A DNA stretch of 64,000 nt from Haliea sp. (GCA_002692965.1 NZNC01000015.1:496001-560000), one strand, 5' to 3'; shown: positions 1-9,052, counted from the first letter of the stretch. Made by a program: numbers and translations. Notes: generated from the sequence alone by a model not told the origin.

Positions 1-1282
1 TCAGGGTCGCCGAATCTTCCAGGGTGCGCGAAAGGTTGAGCCGGGAGAGGCCCTGTCGCTGCCAGGCCTTGCTGAACATGCGCCCGGGCAGGGCAATGCT
101 GATGAACTGGTCAGCAGCCAGGATATTGGTGCCGATGCAGGTGCCGACGGTTGTCCCCACCAGTCCGAACAGCGAGTGCACGCCGCGCAGGGTCAGGTTG
201 AGCAGGTGTTCGAGGATGCCGGTGCGCTCCAGCACGCCACCGAAACCCAGGGCACAGATGATCAACCAGACGGTGTTGAGCATGCTGCTCATGCCGCCCT
301 TGCTGAGCAGGGCATCCAGGAAGGTATTGCCGCTGTCAGCGGTATAGCCGTCGAAGAGACTGATCCAGACACCCTTGAGGAGGACCAGCGGTTCGCCGCC
401 TTCCCCGGCCAGCTGGCGTACCGCCTCGGGCTGGAAGACCAGGGCAAAACCGGCGCCCAGCAGTGAGCTGATGATGATGGCCGGAAAGGCCGCCACCCGC
501 TTGTAGACCAGGGCCAGCATCACCAGCAGGGGCAGCAGCAGGTGGGGGCCGATGGCAAACTCGCGTGCCAGGCTCGCCTGCAGTGCTTCGATCTCCTCCG
601 GCGTGGCGGCTTCGCCGCCGCCCATCAACAGGAACAGCAGCAGGGCGATCGCGAAGCCGGGTACGGTGGTCCACAGCATGTGGCGGATATGGTCAAACAG
701 GTCGACGCTGGTGGCGGCCGCAGCCAGGTTGGTGGTGTCGGAGAGCGGCGAGAGCTTGTCGCCGAAGTAGGCCCCGGAGACAATGGCACCGGCGGCAATG
801 GCCGGTGACAGGTCGAAGCTGCCGGCGATGCCCATCAGCCCGATGCCGAGCGTGCCGGCGACGGTCCAGGAGCTGCCGATGCTGACCGCAACGATGGCGC
901 AGATCACCGCGCTCGCGGCGTAGAAAATCCCGGGATTGAGAATCTGCACCCCGTAGTAGATCATGGCGGGAACGGTCCCGCCCAGGATCCAGGTGCCGAT
1001 GAGCATGCCCACTGAGAGCAGAATCAGCATGGGGCCCAGTCCCAGGCTGATACCCGCGACCAGCCCCTCCTGGCACTGGGCCCAGCTGAGCCCTGTGCGC
1101 ATGCCCACCAGGGCAGTCACGCCGGAGGCCAGTATCAGGGCGATCTGGTTGGCGCCATAGGAGGAGTCGGCGCCAAACAGGTAAACCGACAGGGCGAGCA
1201 GGGTCGTAAGGAAGATGATGGGCAGCAGGGCAAGTCCGGTGGACAGGCCCGGTTTGGCAGTTTCCGCGACAGCGTCTTTCAC
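1..1282 (-). CDS. nhaC: NhaC-family Na+/H+ antiporter (3' end outside window)
   Basis: Predicted inner-membrane antiporter of the NhaC family, exchanging sodium or a small organic anion for protons. About 427 residues are visible, reading leftward off the window edge without a stop. The translation is almost entirely hydrophobic helices and carries the family-typical stretch GAYFGDKLSPLSDTTN in the middle, followed by DLFDH. The start is taken as GTG at 1282 (VKDAVAETAK, then the first helix around residue 13). No strong ribosome binding site is visible, so the start is uncertain. Substrate cannot be told from sequence: the family includes Na+/H+ and malate/lactate exchangers. Confidence 0.85.
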   Translation of the reverse strand, partial: MKDAVAETAKPGLSTGLALLPIIFLTTLLALSVYLFGADSSYGANQIALILASGVTALVGMRTGLSWAQCQEGLVAGISLGLGPMLILLSVGMLIGTWILGGTVPAMIYYGVQILNPGIFYAASAVICAIVAVSIGSSWTVAGTLGIGLMGIAGSFDLSPAIAAGAIVSGAYFGDKLSPLSDTTNLAAAATSVDLFDHIRHMLWTTVPGFAIALLLFLLMGGGEAATPEEIEALQASLAREFAIGPHLLLPLLVMLALVYKRVAAFPAIIISSLLGAGFALVFQPEAVRQLAGEGGEPLVLLKGVWISLFDGYTADSGNTFLDALLSKGGMSSMLNTVWLIICALGFGGVLERTGILEHLLNLTLRGVHSLFGLVGTTVGTCIGTNILAADQFISIALPGRMFSKAWQRQGLSRLNLSRTLEDSATL

Positions 1283-1520
1283 GGGGGCAGGCTCGCTCGG
1301 TGGTTCGGCGCCTAGCGTAGCACAGGCCCGGCTCCCGGACAGAAGCAGCTCCAGGGAGTGGCAGTGACATGCAAGATCTCGACAGGGAAAGATCCCCGCG
1401 GGCGGCGCGGCTGGGCGGGCTGGCCGCCGAATCCCGATTGATCCGCCTGGAGCGCTCTTCGTCCTGATTGAACTACCCCCCACCTACTACCGCGACAATT
1501 TCCAGCGCCTGTGCGAAGGC

Positions 1521-3110
1521 GTGGAAGCGCTGTACGCCGACCTGTTGTCGGAGGATGAACAGGGCCTGATCGACAGTTGGCGGTTCTGCTCGCCGCCGGC
1601 TCAGTGCCTCTATGTGCGCCTGGTTTCGCGGGCCGGCCCCTGGTTCCGTGTGGATCGGCTCGATTATCCAGAGATTCCCGACCTGCCCGAGGCCCTGGCG
1701 GAATTGCTGGAAAAGGGCCTGTTGGCGCGTGCCGATGCGCTGGATATGGATGCCCTGGGCCCGCTGTTCACCCTGCCCGAGTGGCGGCGGGCCTTCGCTG
1801 ACGAGACCGCGCTACCCGCGTCGGCCAACAAGTCGGCGCTGCTCGAGGCAGTGTCGGCACTGGACCTGGGTGACGGCGAACTCCAGCGGCGCCTGGCGGG
1901 GAGTCAGACGATTGTCGCACCCTGTGGTGCCGAGGCGGTCGAGGTCCTGCAGTTGCTGTTTTTTGGCAATCGCCGGCAGGGCCTGACCGACTTTGTCCTC
2001 AGCGACCTGGGGGTGGCCCGCTACTACCCCTACGCCCTCGACCGGCAGCAGCGACTGTTTGCCAGCCGCGCCGCGCTGGACGAGTACCGGCATTTTGGTC
2101 TGTTGGCGGACGCCGCCTGGCTGTTGCGGGAGGCGGGCGATGGCGAGGGTCTGGCCGGGCTCGGCGAGCTCCTGCTGGAGGACTGGCCCCGTCATTCGCC
2201 GAGCCAGCGGCGCTACTGGCGCCTGCTGAATCGCGTGGCCCGTGAGCTGGAGCGGCACGGCCTGCTGCCTTTGGCCGCCACACTCTATCGTCACAGCCAG
2301 CTCCACCCCGCCCGGGAGCGTCTGGCCCGGACGCTGGAGCTGAGTGGCGATCCGGCAGGTGCCCTGGCAGAGTGCGAGGTGATGCTCGCGTCCCCCTGGA
2401 ACGAAGCCGAGCTGGATGCGGTCCGGCGCATGCGCCCCCGCCTGTTGCGACAGCTGGGCCGACCCGCACCCCCGGCGCGCCGGGACCGCTTCGACACCCG
2501 CGATATGCTCCTGCCTCCCTGCGGTGAGCGCGTCGAGCTGGCAGCAGCGCGAGCCTTGGAAGCGGAGTGGGCCGAGGTGCACTATGTCGAGAACCAGTTG
2601 CTGAACGGCCTCTTTGGTCTGGCCTTCTGGGACGTCATTTTCGCGCCAGTGGCCGGCGCGTTTCACAATGCTTTCCAGGCAGTGCCCGCGGATATGTACG
2701 AGCCCGACTTTCGCGAGCGGCGGCGGGAGCTTCTGGCCCGACGACTGGAGGAGTTGCGCAGTGGTGATTTGCGCGCGCAGTTACTGGCCACCTGGGACCG
2801 CTGCGAAGGCTACCAGTGTCGCTGGGTGGCCTGGCGCTACCTGTCCCGGGACCTGCTGGCGCGCAGCCTCGATTGCCTGCCCCCCAGGGTGTTGCTGGCC
2901 ATCTGGGAGCGGCAGCTGTTTGATCCGGCGGAGAATCGCCGCGGCTTTCCCGATCTGCTGGCCCTGGACGAGCGTCCGGGGGAATACCGCTTCTACGAGG
3001 TCAAGGGCCCGGGCGACCAGTTGCAGGACAGTCAGCGGCGCTGGCTGCGTTTTTTTGCCCGGGAGGGTATTCCCGCCCAGGTACTGCGTGTGAGCTGGAG
3101 CGATGACTGA
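1521..3110 (+). CDS. FAN1-type VRR-NUC structure-specific nuclease
   Basis: Predicted DNA-repair nuclease of the bacterial FAN1 type, a family that cuts branched or flapped DNA and acts on interstrand crosslinks. The C-terminal VRR-NUC domain (about residues 420-529) shows the PD-(D/E)xK catalytic set: D478 in FPDLLAL, then E493-V-K495 in FYEVKGPGDQLQDS. The rest is the helical FAN1 body. The GTG at 1521 is the first usual start codon, but homologous-looking sequence (ELPPTYYRDNF) continues in frame upstream to about 1464. That segment has only CTG (1464) or ATT (1467) as possible starts, so the protein is probably about 19 residues longer. The gene overlaps the downstream helicase by 8 nt, which implies co-translation and joint function. 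Confidence 0.88.
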   Translation: MEALYADLLSEDEQGLIDSWRFCSPPAQCLYVRLVSRAGPWFRVDRLDYPEIPDLPEALAELLEKGLLARADALDMDALGPLFTLPEWRRAFADETALPASANKSALLEAVSALDLGDGELQRRLAGSQTIVAPCGAEAVEVLQLLFFGNRRQGLTDFVLSDLGVARYYPYALDRQQRLFASRAALDEYRHFGLLADAAWLLREAGDGEGLAGLGELLLEDWPRHSPSQRRYWRLLNRVARELERHGLLPLAATLYRHSQLHPARERLARTLELSGDPAGALAECEVMLASPWNEAELDAVRRMRPRLLRQLGRPAPPARRDRFDTRDMLLPPCGERVELAAARALEAEWAEVHYVENQLLNGLFGLAFWDVIFAPVAGAFHNAFQAVPADMYEPDFRERRRELLARRLEELRSGDLRAQLLATWDRCEGYQCRWVAWRYLSRDLLARSLDCLPPRVLLAIWERQLFDPAENRRGFPDLLALDERPGEYRFYEVKGPGDQLQDSQRRWLRFFAREGIPAQVLRVSWSDD

Positions 3111-5388
3111 AGTCGCGGTCAGCGTGCGTTTCCTGGCGCAGTTCTGTCATCGCAGCGGCGATATCGATCTGCGCTTTACCCCGTCGCCCACCGGGCAGGA
3201 GGGCACGGCCGGGCATCAGCGCCTGTACCGCCGTCGCCCTGCCAGCTATCTTCCCGAGTTCCCCGTGGATTATGTCGACGCCGAGGCAGTCGGCCTGTCA
3301 CTCCGCGTGCGCGGTCGCGCCGATGGCTACGACCCCCAGCGAGGGCTGGTGGAGGAGATCAAGACCTGTCGTGTCGATCCGGCCCGCTTGCCGGTGCCGC
3401 TGACCCGCCTGCACCTGGCCCAGGCCCGACTCTACGCAGCCATCATTGCCCGCAGCGAAGACCTGCCGGGCCTGCGGGTGCAGCTCACCTGGCTGCGGCT
3501 GGATGACGACAGTGAGCACCCGCTGGAGGAGGACCTGAGCCGGGGTGAACTGGAGGATTTTCTTGACGACACCCTGCAGCGCTACCGCCAGTGGCTGGCG
3601 CAGCTGGAGGCGCGGCGCCAGCGGCGCGACGAGAGTCTGGCTCGCTTTGCCTTCCCCTACTCCGAGTTTCGCCCCGGACAGCGCGCCATGGCCGAGCGGG
3701 TCTACAAATGTGTTCACGGCGGCGGCCGCCTGCTGCTGGAGGCGCCCACCGGTATCGGCAAGACCGCGTCGGTGCTCTACCCCGCCCTGCGCGCCCTGGA
3801 GCGCGGGCTGCACGACTGTGTGGTCGTGGCCGCCGCCAGAGTCAGCGGCAGGCGCGCGGTGGAGGATACCGTGGCGCACTTCGTGCAGCGGGGCTATCGC
3901 GGCAGCGCCCTGACGCTGACCGCCAAGGAGTCGATCTGCTTTTCCCCAGGCAAGGCCTGTCACGGCGACGACTGCCGCTATGCCCGCGGCTACTACGACC
4001 GCTTGCCTGCCGCGCGGGAAGCGGCTTTGGCAGCCGAACAGCTGGACCGCTCCGGGGTGGAAAGACTCGCCCGGGAGCACACCCTGTGCCCCTGGCAACT
4101 GGCTCTGGACCTGGCGCCGTGGATGGAGCTGCTGGTCGCCGATCTGCACCATCTCTACAGTCTGACTCCGGGGCTGCTTGACCGTCTGGTGGATAGCGGC
4201 CGGCGCTGCACGGTACTGGTGGATGAGGCTCACAACCTGCCTGAGCGCGCTCGCCAGATGTACGCGGCAGAGCTGAGCCGCGGCGCCCTGCGCCAGGCGC
4301 TGGCGGAGGCGCCGGCCGTCTTGCGCAGCAGTCTGCGACGCGTGGACCGCGTATTGATGGCCTTGCACGATGGCGCCCAGGCCGAGAGTTGGCTGGATAC
4401 CCCTCCCGAGGATCTGCTCGAAAGCCTGCAGCGGGCGTCCGACGCGGTGGCAGAGCAACTGGCCCGGGACGCCTTCCTGCTGCAGCGTTTGCCGGCCCTG
4501 CGCGAATGGTATTTCGCCCTGCTGCAGTGCCTGCGGGTACAGGCCTGCTGGGGTGGGGAGTATCGCCTGCAGGTAACGCGACAGCTGTCGGGTCGCTTTC
4601 ACCAGGTGGTCCTGCGCTGGCACTGCCTCGACCCGGCGCGCCTCCTGGCGGAGCGCCACGGCCTGCTGCACGCTCTGGTGGTTTTCTCGGCGACACTGTC
4701 CCCGCGTCACTGGGCACTGGCCAGCCTGGGGCTGGCGCCGGACACGGTATCCTGGTCGGCGGACTCGCCCTTTGACAGTGAGCAGCTCTCGGTGGAGCTG
4801 GCGACCCACATCGACACGCGCTATCGCGCGCGAGCCGGAAGCCTGCCGGATCTCGGGAGCCTGCTGGCCGACTGGCTGGCCACAAACGCCGGCAACTGCC
4901 TGCTGTTTTTCCCGTCCTACGGTTACCTGCAAGCCACACTTGCGGATCCGCTCCTACAGGCGGCCCTGTCCTCCCGGCAGCTGTGGGTGCAGGCGCCAGG
5001 CCAGCCTGCGGCAGAACATGCCGAGCTCCTCGCTACCCTGGACAGGCGCCGGGATGTCGCCGCCTTCTGTGTGCTTGGCGGCGCCTTCAGTGAAGGTATC
5101 GATCTTCCCGGTGACCAGCTGAGCTCCGTGGTTATTGTCGGTCTCGGCCTGCCCCAGCTAAATGCCCTGCGCGAGCAGCTCAGAAGCCATTACCAGCACC
5201 AGGGCATGGACGGCTACCGTTACGCTTACCTTTACCCCGGTCTGCAGAAAGTCAGCCAGGCACTCGGTCGCGTGATTCGCAGCAGCAGTGACCGCGGCAG
5301 TGCCCTGTTGATCGACACCCGCTACGCCCAGCGGGAGGTCCGCGCGCTGCTCCCACCCGCCTGGCACTACACCATCCGCAGCGACTGA
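3103..5388 (+). CDS. PDDEXK nuclease fused to Fe-S DinG/XPD-family helicase
   Basis: Predicted ATP-dependent 5'-3' DNA helicase of the DinG/Rad3/XPD superfamily with its own nuclease domain, 761 residues. The N-terminus (about 1-165) has a PDDEXK-like core: D74, then E85-I-K87. The helicase begins at about 190 with FRPGQRAMAERV. Walker A is TGIGKT at 216-221, and four cysteines (C279, C286, C291, C329) are spaced as in the XPD/DinG iron-sulfur domain. DEAH is at 374-377, and late motifs are GGAFSEGIDLPG and QALGRVIRS. It overlaps the FAN1-type nuclease gene by 8 nt. A role in processing branched or crosslinked DNA together with that nuclease is inferred from pairing. Calling it dinG itself would be wrong: E. 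coli DinG lacks the N-terminal nuclease. Confidence 0.9.
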   Translation: MTEVAVSVRFLAQFCHRSGDIDLRFTPSPTGQEGTAGHQRLYRRRPASYLPEFPVDYVDAEAVGLSLRVRGRADGYDPQRGLVEEIKTCRVDPARLPVPLTRLHLAQARLYAAIIARSEDLPGLRVQLTWLRLDDDSEHPLEEDLSRGELEDFLDDTLQRYRQWLAQLEARRQRRDESLARFAFPYSEFRPGQRAMAERVYKCVHGGGRLLLEAPTGIGKTASVLYPALRALERGLHDCVVVAAARVSGRRAVEDTVAHFVQRGYRGSALTLTAKESICFSPGKACHGDDCRYARGYYDRLPAAREAALAAEQLDRSGVERLAREHTLCPWQLALDLAPWMELLVADLHHLYSLTPGLLDRLVDSGRRCTVLVDEAHNLPERARQMYAAELSRGALRQALAEAPAVLRSSLRRVDRVLMALHDGAQAESWLDTPPEDLLESLQRASDAVAEQLARDAFLLQRLPALREWYFALLQCLRVQACWGGEYRLQVTRQLSGRFHQVVLRWHCLDPARLLAERHGLLHALVVFSATLSPRHWALASLGLAPDTVSWSADSPFDSEQLSVELATHIDTRYRARAGSLPDLGSLLADWLATNAGNCLLFFPSYGYLQATLADPLLQAALSSRQLWVQAPGQPAAEHAELLATLDRRRDVAAFCVLGGAFSEGIDLPGDQLSSVVIVGLGLPQLNALREQLRSHYQHQGMDGYRYAYLYPGLQKVSQALGRVIRSSSDRGSALLIDTRYAQREVRALLPPAWHYTIRSD

Positions 5389-5424
5389 CGGCCCACGACT
5401 CTCTTCATGGAAGGTCCGTGCTCC

Positions 5425-5526
5425 AGTGGATACAGTCCTTTTTGGGACACGCTGTGAATACGTCCCTGTACGCTCGTTGCCGGCCGTCCCTGGCCGGCGA
5501 CGGTCCCAAAAAGGACTGTATCCACT
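5425..5526 (+). repeat. Nested palindromic element A
   Basis: Perfect 24-bp inverted repeat (5425-5448 and 5503-5526) enclosing a 54-nt core. The left part of the core holds a conserved one-sided stretch beginning ACGCTGTGAATACGTCC and ending GCTCG. The right part is a second, inner hairpin (GCCGGCC / GGCCGGC) around a TCCCTG loop. Copies B, C and D share the core layout but have unrelated arm sequences. The element lies between convergent genes (helicase and cfa). Function unknown. It resembles repetitive extragenic palindromes, but no published family could be assigned. Confidence 0.85.
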
Positions 5527-5529
5527 GAA

Positions 5530-5581
5530 GCACTCAGTGCCAGTAGCGAGCTCGTGTGGGTTGTCAGCCGGCACTGAGTGC
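5530..5581. repeat. Stem-loop between palindromic elements A and B
   Basis: A 12-bp perfect inverted repeat (GCACTCAGTGCC at 5530-5541 and its complement at 5570-5581) with a 28-nt loop. It sits exactly between elements A and B. It lacks the ACGCTGTGAA core, so it is not another copy. There is no T-run, so it does not look like an intrinsic terminator. Confidence 0.7.
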
Positions 5582-5584
5582 GGT

Positions 5585-5682
5585 GCCCGTATTGCGCGCT
5601 TTGGGACCGTCGGCGACAGGGATGTCGCCGTCGAGCTTACAAGGACGTATTCACAGCGTGTCCCAAAGCGCGCAATACGGGC
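5585..5682 (-). repeat. Nested palindromic element B (inverted relative to A)
   Basis: Perfect 23-bp inverted repeat (5585-5607 and 5660-5682) around a 52-nt core. Read on the minus strand, the core matches element A: GGGAC, then ACGCTGTGAATACGTCC, then GCTCG, then an inner hairpin with TCCCTG in its loop, then GTCCC. Beyond the GGGAC end the outer arms share almost nothing with those of A, yet pair perfectly with each other. A and B point at each other. Together with the stem-loop at 5530-5581 they fill nearly all of the 329-bp gene-free gap. Confidence 0.85.
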
Positions 5683-5717
5683 GGCGCACGGAGCTAGCCA
5701 GGAAGCCGTGCGTGCGG

Positions 5718-6980
5718 TCAGGCAGCTGGTCTGTAGCCGGGCTTGGCCAGGGTCAGTTGCACCGTGCTGATGATGCGCTCCCGGAAGCCACCTTCGCAGT
5801 AACACAGGTAAAACTCCCACATGCGGATGAAGCGCTCGTCGAAACCCTGGCGGCGCACGGCGTCCAGCTGGGCCAGGAAGCGTTCGCGCCAGCAGGCCAG
5901 GGTGCGGGCGTAGTCCAGGGTGATGTCGCGCAGGTGGACCATCTGCAGGTCGGTGTGCTCGGCGACGTTGTCGGCAATCACCGCCAGGGAGGGCAGGCAG
6001 CCGCCGGGGAAGATGAAGCGCTTGATGTAATCGACATTGTCGCGCGCCTGGCGGTAGCGCTGGTCGGCGACGGTGATCGCCTGCAAGGCCATCTTTCCCG
6101 CAGGCCTCAGCAGCGCGCTGCAGCGGGCAAAATAGTCGGCGTAGAACTGATGCCCCACGGCCTCGATCATTTCCACCGAGACCAGCTTGTCGTACTGCCC
6201 CTGGAGCAGGCGGTAGTCCTCGCAAAGTACCTCGATGCGTTCTTCCAGGCCCAGTTCGCTGACCCGCTGGCGGGTGTAATCGTATTGCTCCCGGGAAATG
6301 GTAGTGGTAGTGACCCGGCAGCCGTAATGCTGCGCGGCGTGGATGGCCATGCCGCCCCAGCCGGTGCCGATTTCCAGCAGGTGGTCATCGGGACCGAGTT
6401 CCAGCTGCTGGCAGAGGGCATCCAGTTTGGCCACGGAGGCCTGCTCCAGAGTCTGCCCGGGTTCCTCGAACAGCGCCGAGGAGTACATCATGGTCGGGTC
6501 GAGGAACAGGCGGAAGAAGTCGTTGCCGAGGTCGTAGTGGGCGGCGATATTGCGACGGGAGCCGCTGCGGGTATTGCGGTTCATGCCGTGGGCCAGCTTC
6601 AGACTCAGTCGCAGCAGCCAGGACTGGCGGGCCTCCATCGCCTCCATGGTGGGGAGGTTGGCGGAGAACAGGCGGGTGACCGCAGTCAGATCGGGGCTGC
6701 TCCACTCCCCCTCGATATAGGCCTCGCCCGAGCCAACGGTGCCGTGGGTGAGTACCCGGGCGTAGACCGCCGGATTGTGGACGCGCACTTCAGCGTGCAG
6801 TCCGCTGGGGCAGTCGGTCTGACCGACGTGGAAGACCTGGTCACCGTCGTGAATGGTCAGGCTGCCGACAGAAAAGTTGTCGAGCACCCCCAGCAGTAGT
6901 CGCCGCGCCAGTCCCGTATTGCTCCAACGACGACGGGGGCGGGCCTGCAGTCGGATGTCGCTGACACTCACATCACTCAT
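5718..6980 (-). CDS. cfa: Cyclopropane-fatty-acyl-phospholipid synthase family
   Basis: SAM-dependent methyltransferase that adds a methylene (or methyl) group to unsaturated acyl chains of membrane phospholipids, 420 residues. The SAM-binding motif LEIGTGWGG lies at 202-210, and family motifs VSVEMIEAVG and KRFIFPGG follow in order. It ends a three-gene minus-strand run (FAD amine oxidase, DUF1365 protein, cfa) with a 3-nt gap to DUF1365. The same gene set belongs to the sigma-E/ChrR singlet-oxygen regulon of Rhodobacter sphaeroides, and here the run is divergent from an ECF11/ChrR pair. Membrane-lipid modification in answer to photo-oxidative stress is therefore the likely role. Methylation or furan fatty acid formation rather than classical cyclopropanation cannot be excluded. 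Confidence 0.93.
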   Translation of the reverse strand: MSDVSVSDIRLQARPRRRWSNTGLARRLLLGVLDNFSVGSLTIHDGDQVFHVGQTDCPSGLHAEVRVHNPAVYARVLTHGTVGSGEAYIEGEWSSPDLTAVTRLFSANLPTMEAMEARQSWLLRLSLKLAHGMNRNTRSGSRRNIAAHYDLGNDFFRLFLDPTMMYSSALFEEPGQTLEQASVAKLDALCQQLELGPDDHLLEIGTGWGGMAIHAAQHYGCRVTTTTISREQYDYTRQRVSELGLEERIEVLCEDYRLLQGQYDKLVSVEMIEAVGHQFYADYFARCSALLRPAGKMALQAITVADQRYRQARDNVDYIKRFIFPGGCLPSLAVIADNVAEHTDLQMVHLRDITLDYARTLACWRERFLAQLDAVRRQGFDERFIRMWEFYLCYCEGGFRERIISTVQLTLAKPGYRPAA

Positions 6981-6983
6981 TGC

Positions 6984-7742
6984 TCAAACTCCAGTGCTTT
7001 TCTTTGTTCCGGGGTGCGAGTGGAAGGGCACCCGTTTCAGGAACAGGCGCAGGGCCTGCCAGTAAATGCCCAGTGCTACCTTGCCCGTCATCAGGGGGTA
7101 GCGCCAGAGTATGCGGTTCAGGCTGCCCGCCGTTAGGGGCTGAGCCTGCAGGTCGAGGGTGGCATCGAACACCTTGCCCTCGTCGGTGTGGTTCTCCAGG
7201 TGTATGGACAACTGCTCCCCCGGGGTGTTGCTGCGCCAGTGGTAGCGCATGGCCATGGGGTTGAAGGGCGACACGTGAAAGCATTTGTCGAACTCGGAGC
7301 GCAGCCATTGGCCCGCCGCGGGCCCCGGCAGCACATAGCTGTGGCGTTCAGCCCAGGGGGTGTTGGTGACCTCGGCCACCAGGTACTCGAGCCGAGTCTC
7401 GTCTTCGCTGAAGCAGTAGTAACAGGCCAGCGGGTTCATCTGCAGCCCGAAGTAGCGCAGGTTGGCGAGTAGATAGATCGGGCCACGGGGGTGCTTGCCT
7501 GTCGCTTCCTCCACGCGCTGTCGCACGGCTTCCTGCAGGGGAACGTCGGGGTCGCCGAGGAAGTCGCTGCGGCGAAAGCAGGCGGGTGCACGGCCCCGGG
7601 CCGACCATAGCCAGCGGCCATCAAACAGCTCGGGCAGCTCGTCCAGGCAAAGATAGGGCATGAATACTCGATAGGCGAAGCTGTGTTCCCGCGGGAGGAA
7701 GCGGCGATGCCGTAGCGTGCCCAGGTAGAGCCTCGATTTCAC
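6984..7742 (-). CDS. DUF1365 family protein
   Basis: DUF1365 protein of 252 residues, biochemical activity unknown. Recognisable family stretches are the N-terminal [13 protein letters not shown] and the middle [15 protein letters not shown], followed by [15 protein letters not shown] and [11 protein letters not shown]. The start is GTG at 7742, which overlaps the stop of the amine oxidase gene in a GTGA junction. The family nearly always travels with an FAD amine oxidase and a Cfa-like methyltransferase, as here, so a role in the same lipid modification pathway is inferred. Some in-frame sequence continues upstream, but the coupling and the conserved N-terminus favour this start. Confidence 0.9.
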   Translation of the reverse strand: MKSRLYLGTLRHRRFLPREHSFAYRVFMPYLCLDELPELFDGRWLWSARGRAPACFRRSDFLGDPDVPLQEAVRQRVEEATGKHPRGPIYLLANLRYFGLQMNPLACYYCFSEDETRLEYLVAEVTNTPWAERHSYVLPGPAAGQWLRSEFDKCFHVSPFNPMAMRYHWRSNTPGEQLSIHLENHTDEGKVFDATLDLQAQPLTAGSLNRILWRYPLMTGKVALGIYWQALRLFLKRVPFHSHPGTKKSTGV

Positions 7743-8998
7743 GCTGCTGCCCTGCCCGCTCCGCCGATGCCCTCGACCACCCGGAGTGCACTGACCACGC
7801 CATCTTCGTGGAAACCGTTGTGCCAGTAGGCGCCGCAATACCAGGTGTTGCGCACACCATTGATTTCCCCCCAGCGCTGCTGGGCGTCGATGCCCGCGAG
7901 GGAAAAAACGGGGTGATCGTAGCGAAACTCGCCGAGAATCCGGTTGGGGTTGATCGCGTCCCTGTCGTTCAGGGTGACACAGAAGGTCTCCGGGGCGTCC
8001 AGGCCCTGCAGGATGTTCATGTTGTAGGTCACCACGGCGCGGCCACTGTCCACCCCCAGGCGGTAATTCCAGCTCGACCAGGTGCTGCGCTTGCGCGGCA
8101 GCAGGCGTGTATCCGTGTGCAGGATCACGTCGTTGGCCTGATAGGGCAGCGCGCCGAGGATCTGTCTCTCGTCCCGGCTGGGGTCGGCCAGCAGGCCCAG
8201 TGCCTGATCGGAGTGGGTCGCGACCACGACCTGGTCGAAGCGAAAGCTGCGGCCGTCCTCCAGCGTCAACGCTACGCCGTCTGCTTGCCGCTGCACGTGC
8301 TTCACGCGGGCGCGTGTGTAAATGCGCTCCTCGAAGCGCTGGCACAGGGGGCGCAGATATTCCCGGGAGCCGCCCTCGATGACGCGCCACTGGGGTCGCT
8401 GCTTGACCGAGAGTAGCCCGTGATTACGAAAGAAACGCACAAAGAACTCGACCGGAAATTCCCGCACGCTGGCACAGTCGGAGGACCAGATGGCCGAAGC
8501 CATGGGGACCAGATACTGCTCGGCGAAGGGCTCGCCGTAGCCGCGCCTGTCGAGGTAGTGACCGAGGGTTTCCCCTGCCGCGAGTTGCCCGCCTTCCAGG
8601 TCGGCGACGGCTTCGCGATTGAAGCGCAGGAGGTCCCGGATCATGCCGAGGAAACGCGGGGAGACCAGATTGCGACGCTGGGCAAACAGCGTGTTCAGGC
8701 TGCTGCCGGAATACTCCAGCCCGCTGCGCTCATCGCGCACGCTAAAGCCCATGGACGTAGGTTTGCTCGGTACGCCGAGCTCGTCGAGCAGGGCTATGAA
8801 GTGTGGATAGGTCCAATCGTTATAAACGATAAAGCCGGTATCCACGGCGTAGCGACGGGTGCCGAGGCTCACGTCCACGGTGGCGGTGTGGCCACCGATG
8901 CGCTCGCCGGCCTCGAACACGCTGACCCGGTGCTCGCGGCTGAGATAGTGGGCACAGGTCAGGCCAGATATTCCCGAGCCGATAACGGCAATGTCCAA
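7739..8998 (-). CDS. FAD-dependent amine oxidase/desaturase-like oxidoreductase
   Basis: NAD(P)/FAD-binding protein of the flavin amine oxidase superfamily, 419 residues. The dinucleotide-binding motif GSGISG is at residues 7-12, followed by [13 protein letters not shown]. The start is set to TTG at 8998 because a perfect AGGAGG lies 6 nt upstream on the minus strand. The ATG at 9034 would place that ribosome binding site inside the gene. It is the first gene of the run with DUF1365 and cfa, coupled to DUF1365 through a 4-nt overlap. A minus-strand promoter of ECF11 type is at 9053-9082. Known relatives belong to the RpoE/ChrR regulon; the exact reaction is not established. Confidence 0.9.
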   Translation of the reverse strand: MDIAVIGSGISGLTCAHYLSREHRVSVFEAGERIGGHTATVDVSLGTRRYAVDTGFIVYNDWTYPHFIALLDELGVPSKPTSMGFSVRDERSGLEYSGSSLNTLFAQRRNLVSPRFLGMIRDLLRFNREAVADLEGGQLAAGETLGHYLDRRGYGEPFAEQYLVPMASAIWSSDCASVREFPVEFFVRFFRNHGLLSVKQRPQWRVIEGGSREYLRPLCQRFEERIYTRARVKHVQRQADGVALTLEDGRSFRFDQVVVATHSDQALGLLADPSRDERQILGALPYQANDVILHTDTRLLPRKRSTWSSWNYRLGVDSGRAVVTYNMNILQGLDAPETFCVTLNDRDAINPNRILGEFRYDHPVFSLAGIDAQQRWGEINGVRNTWYCGAYWHNGFHEDGVVSALRVVEGIGGAGRAAA

Positions 8999-9052
8999 GG
9001 CGGACCTCCTGGTGGGGGCGCGGCGCGGCCGCATTATTGGTTGACTTGTGCC

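Noticed and set aside
1369-1467. 32-codon frame MQDLDRERS... before the FAN1-type gene
   Set aside because: It has a possible ribosome binding site and ends at the likely FAN1 start, but there is no family resemblance and only 32 codons. Mentioned only for the start-codon question.
3298-4932. 544-codon open frame antisense to the helicase gene
   Set aside because: Low-complexity translation, no domain; the sense frame has all helicase motifs.
5425-5682. Palindromes considered as a CRISPR array
   Set aside because: Only two copies, in opposite orientation, with differing arms and no regular spacers; no cas genes.
5556-6899. 447-codon plus-strand frame through element B and across cfa
   Set aside because: It translates a palindrome and then the complement of a clear cfa gene.
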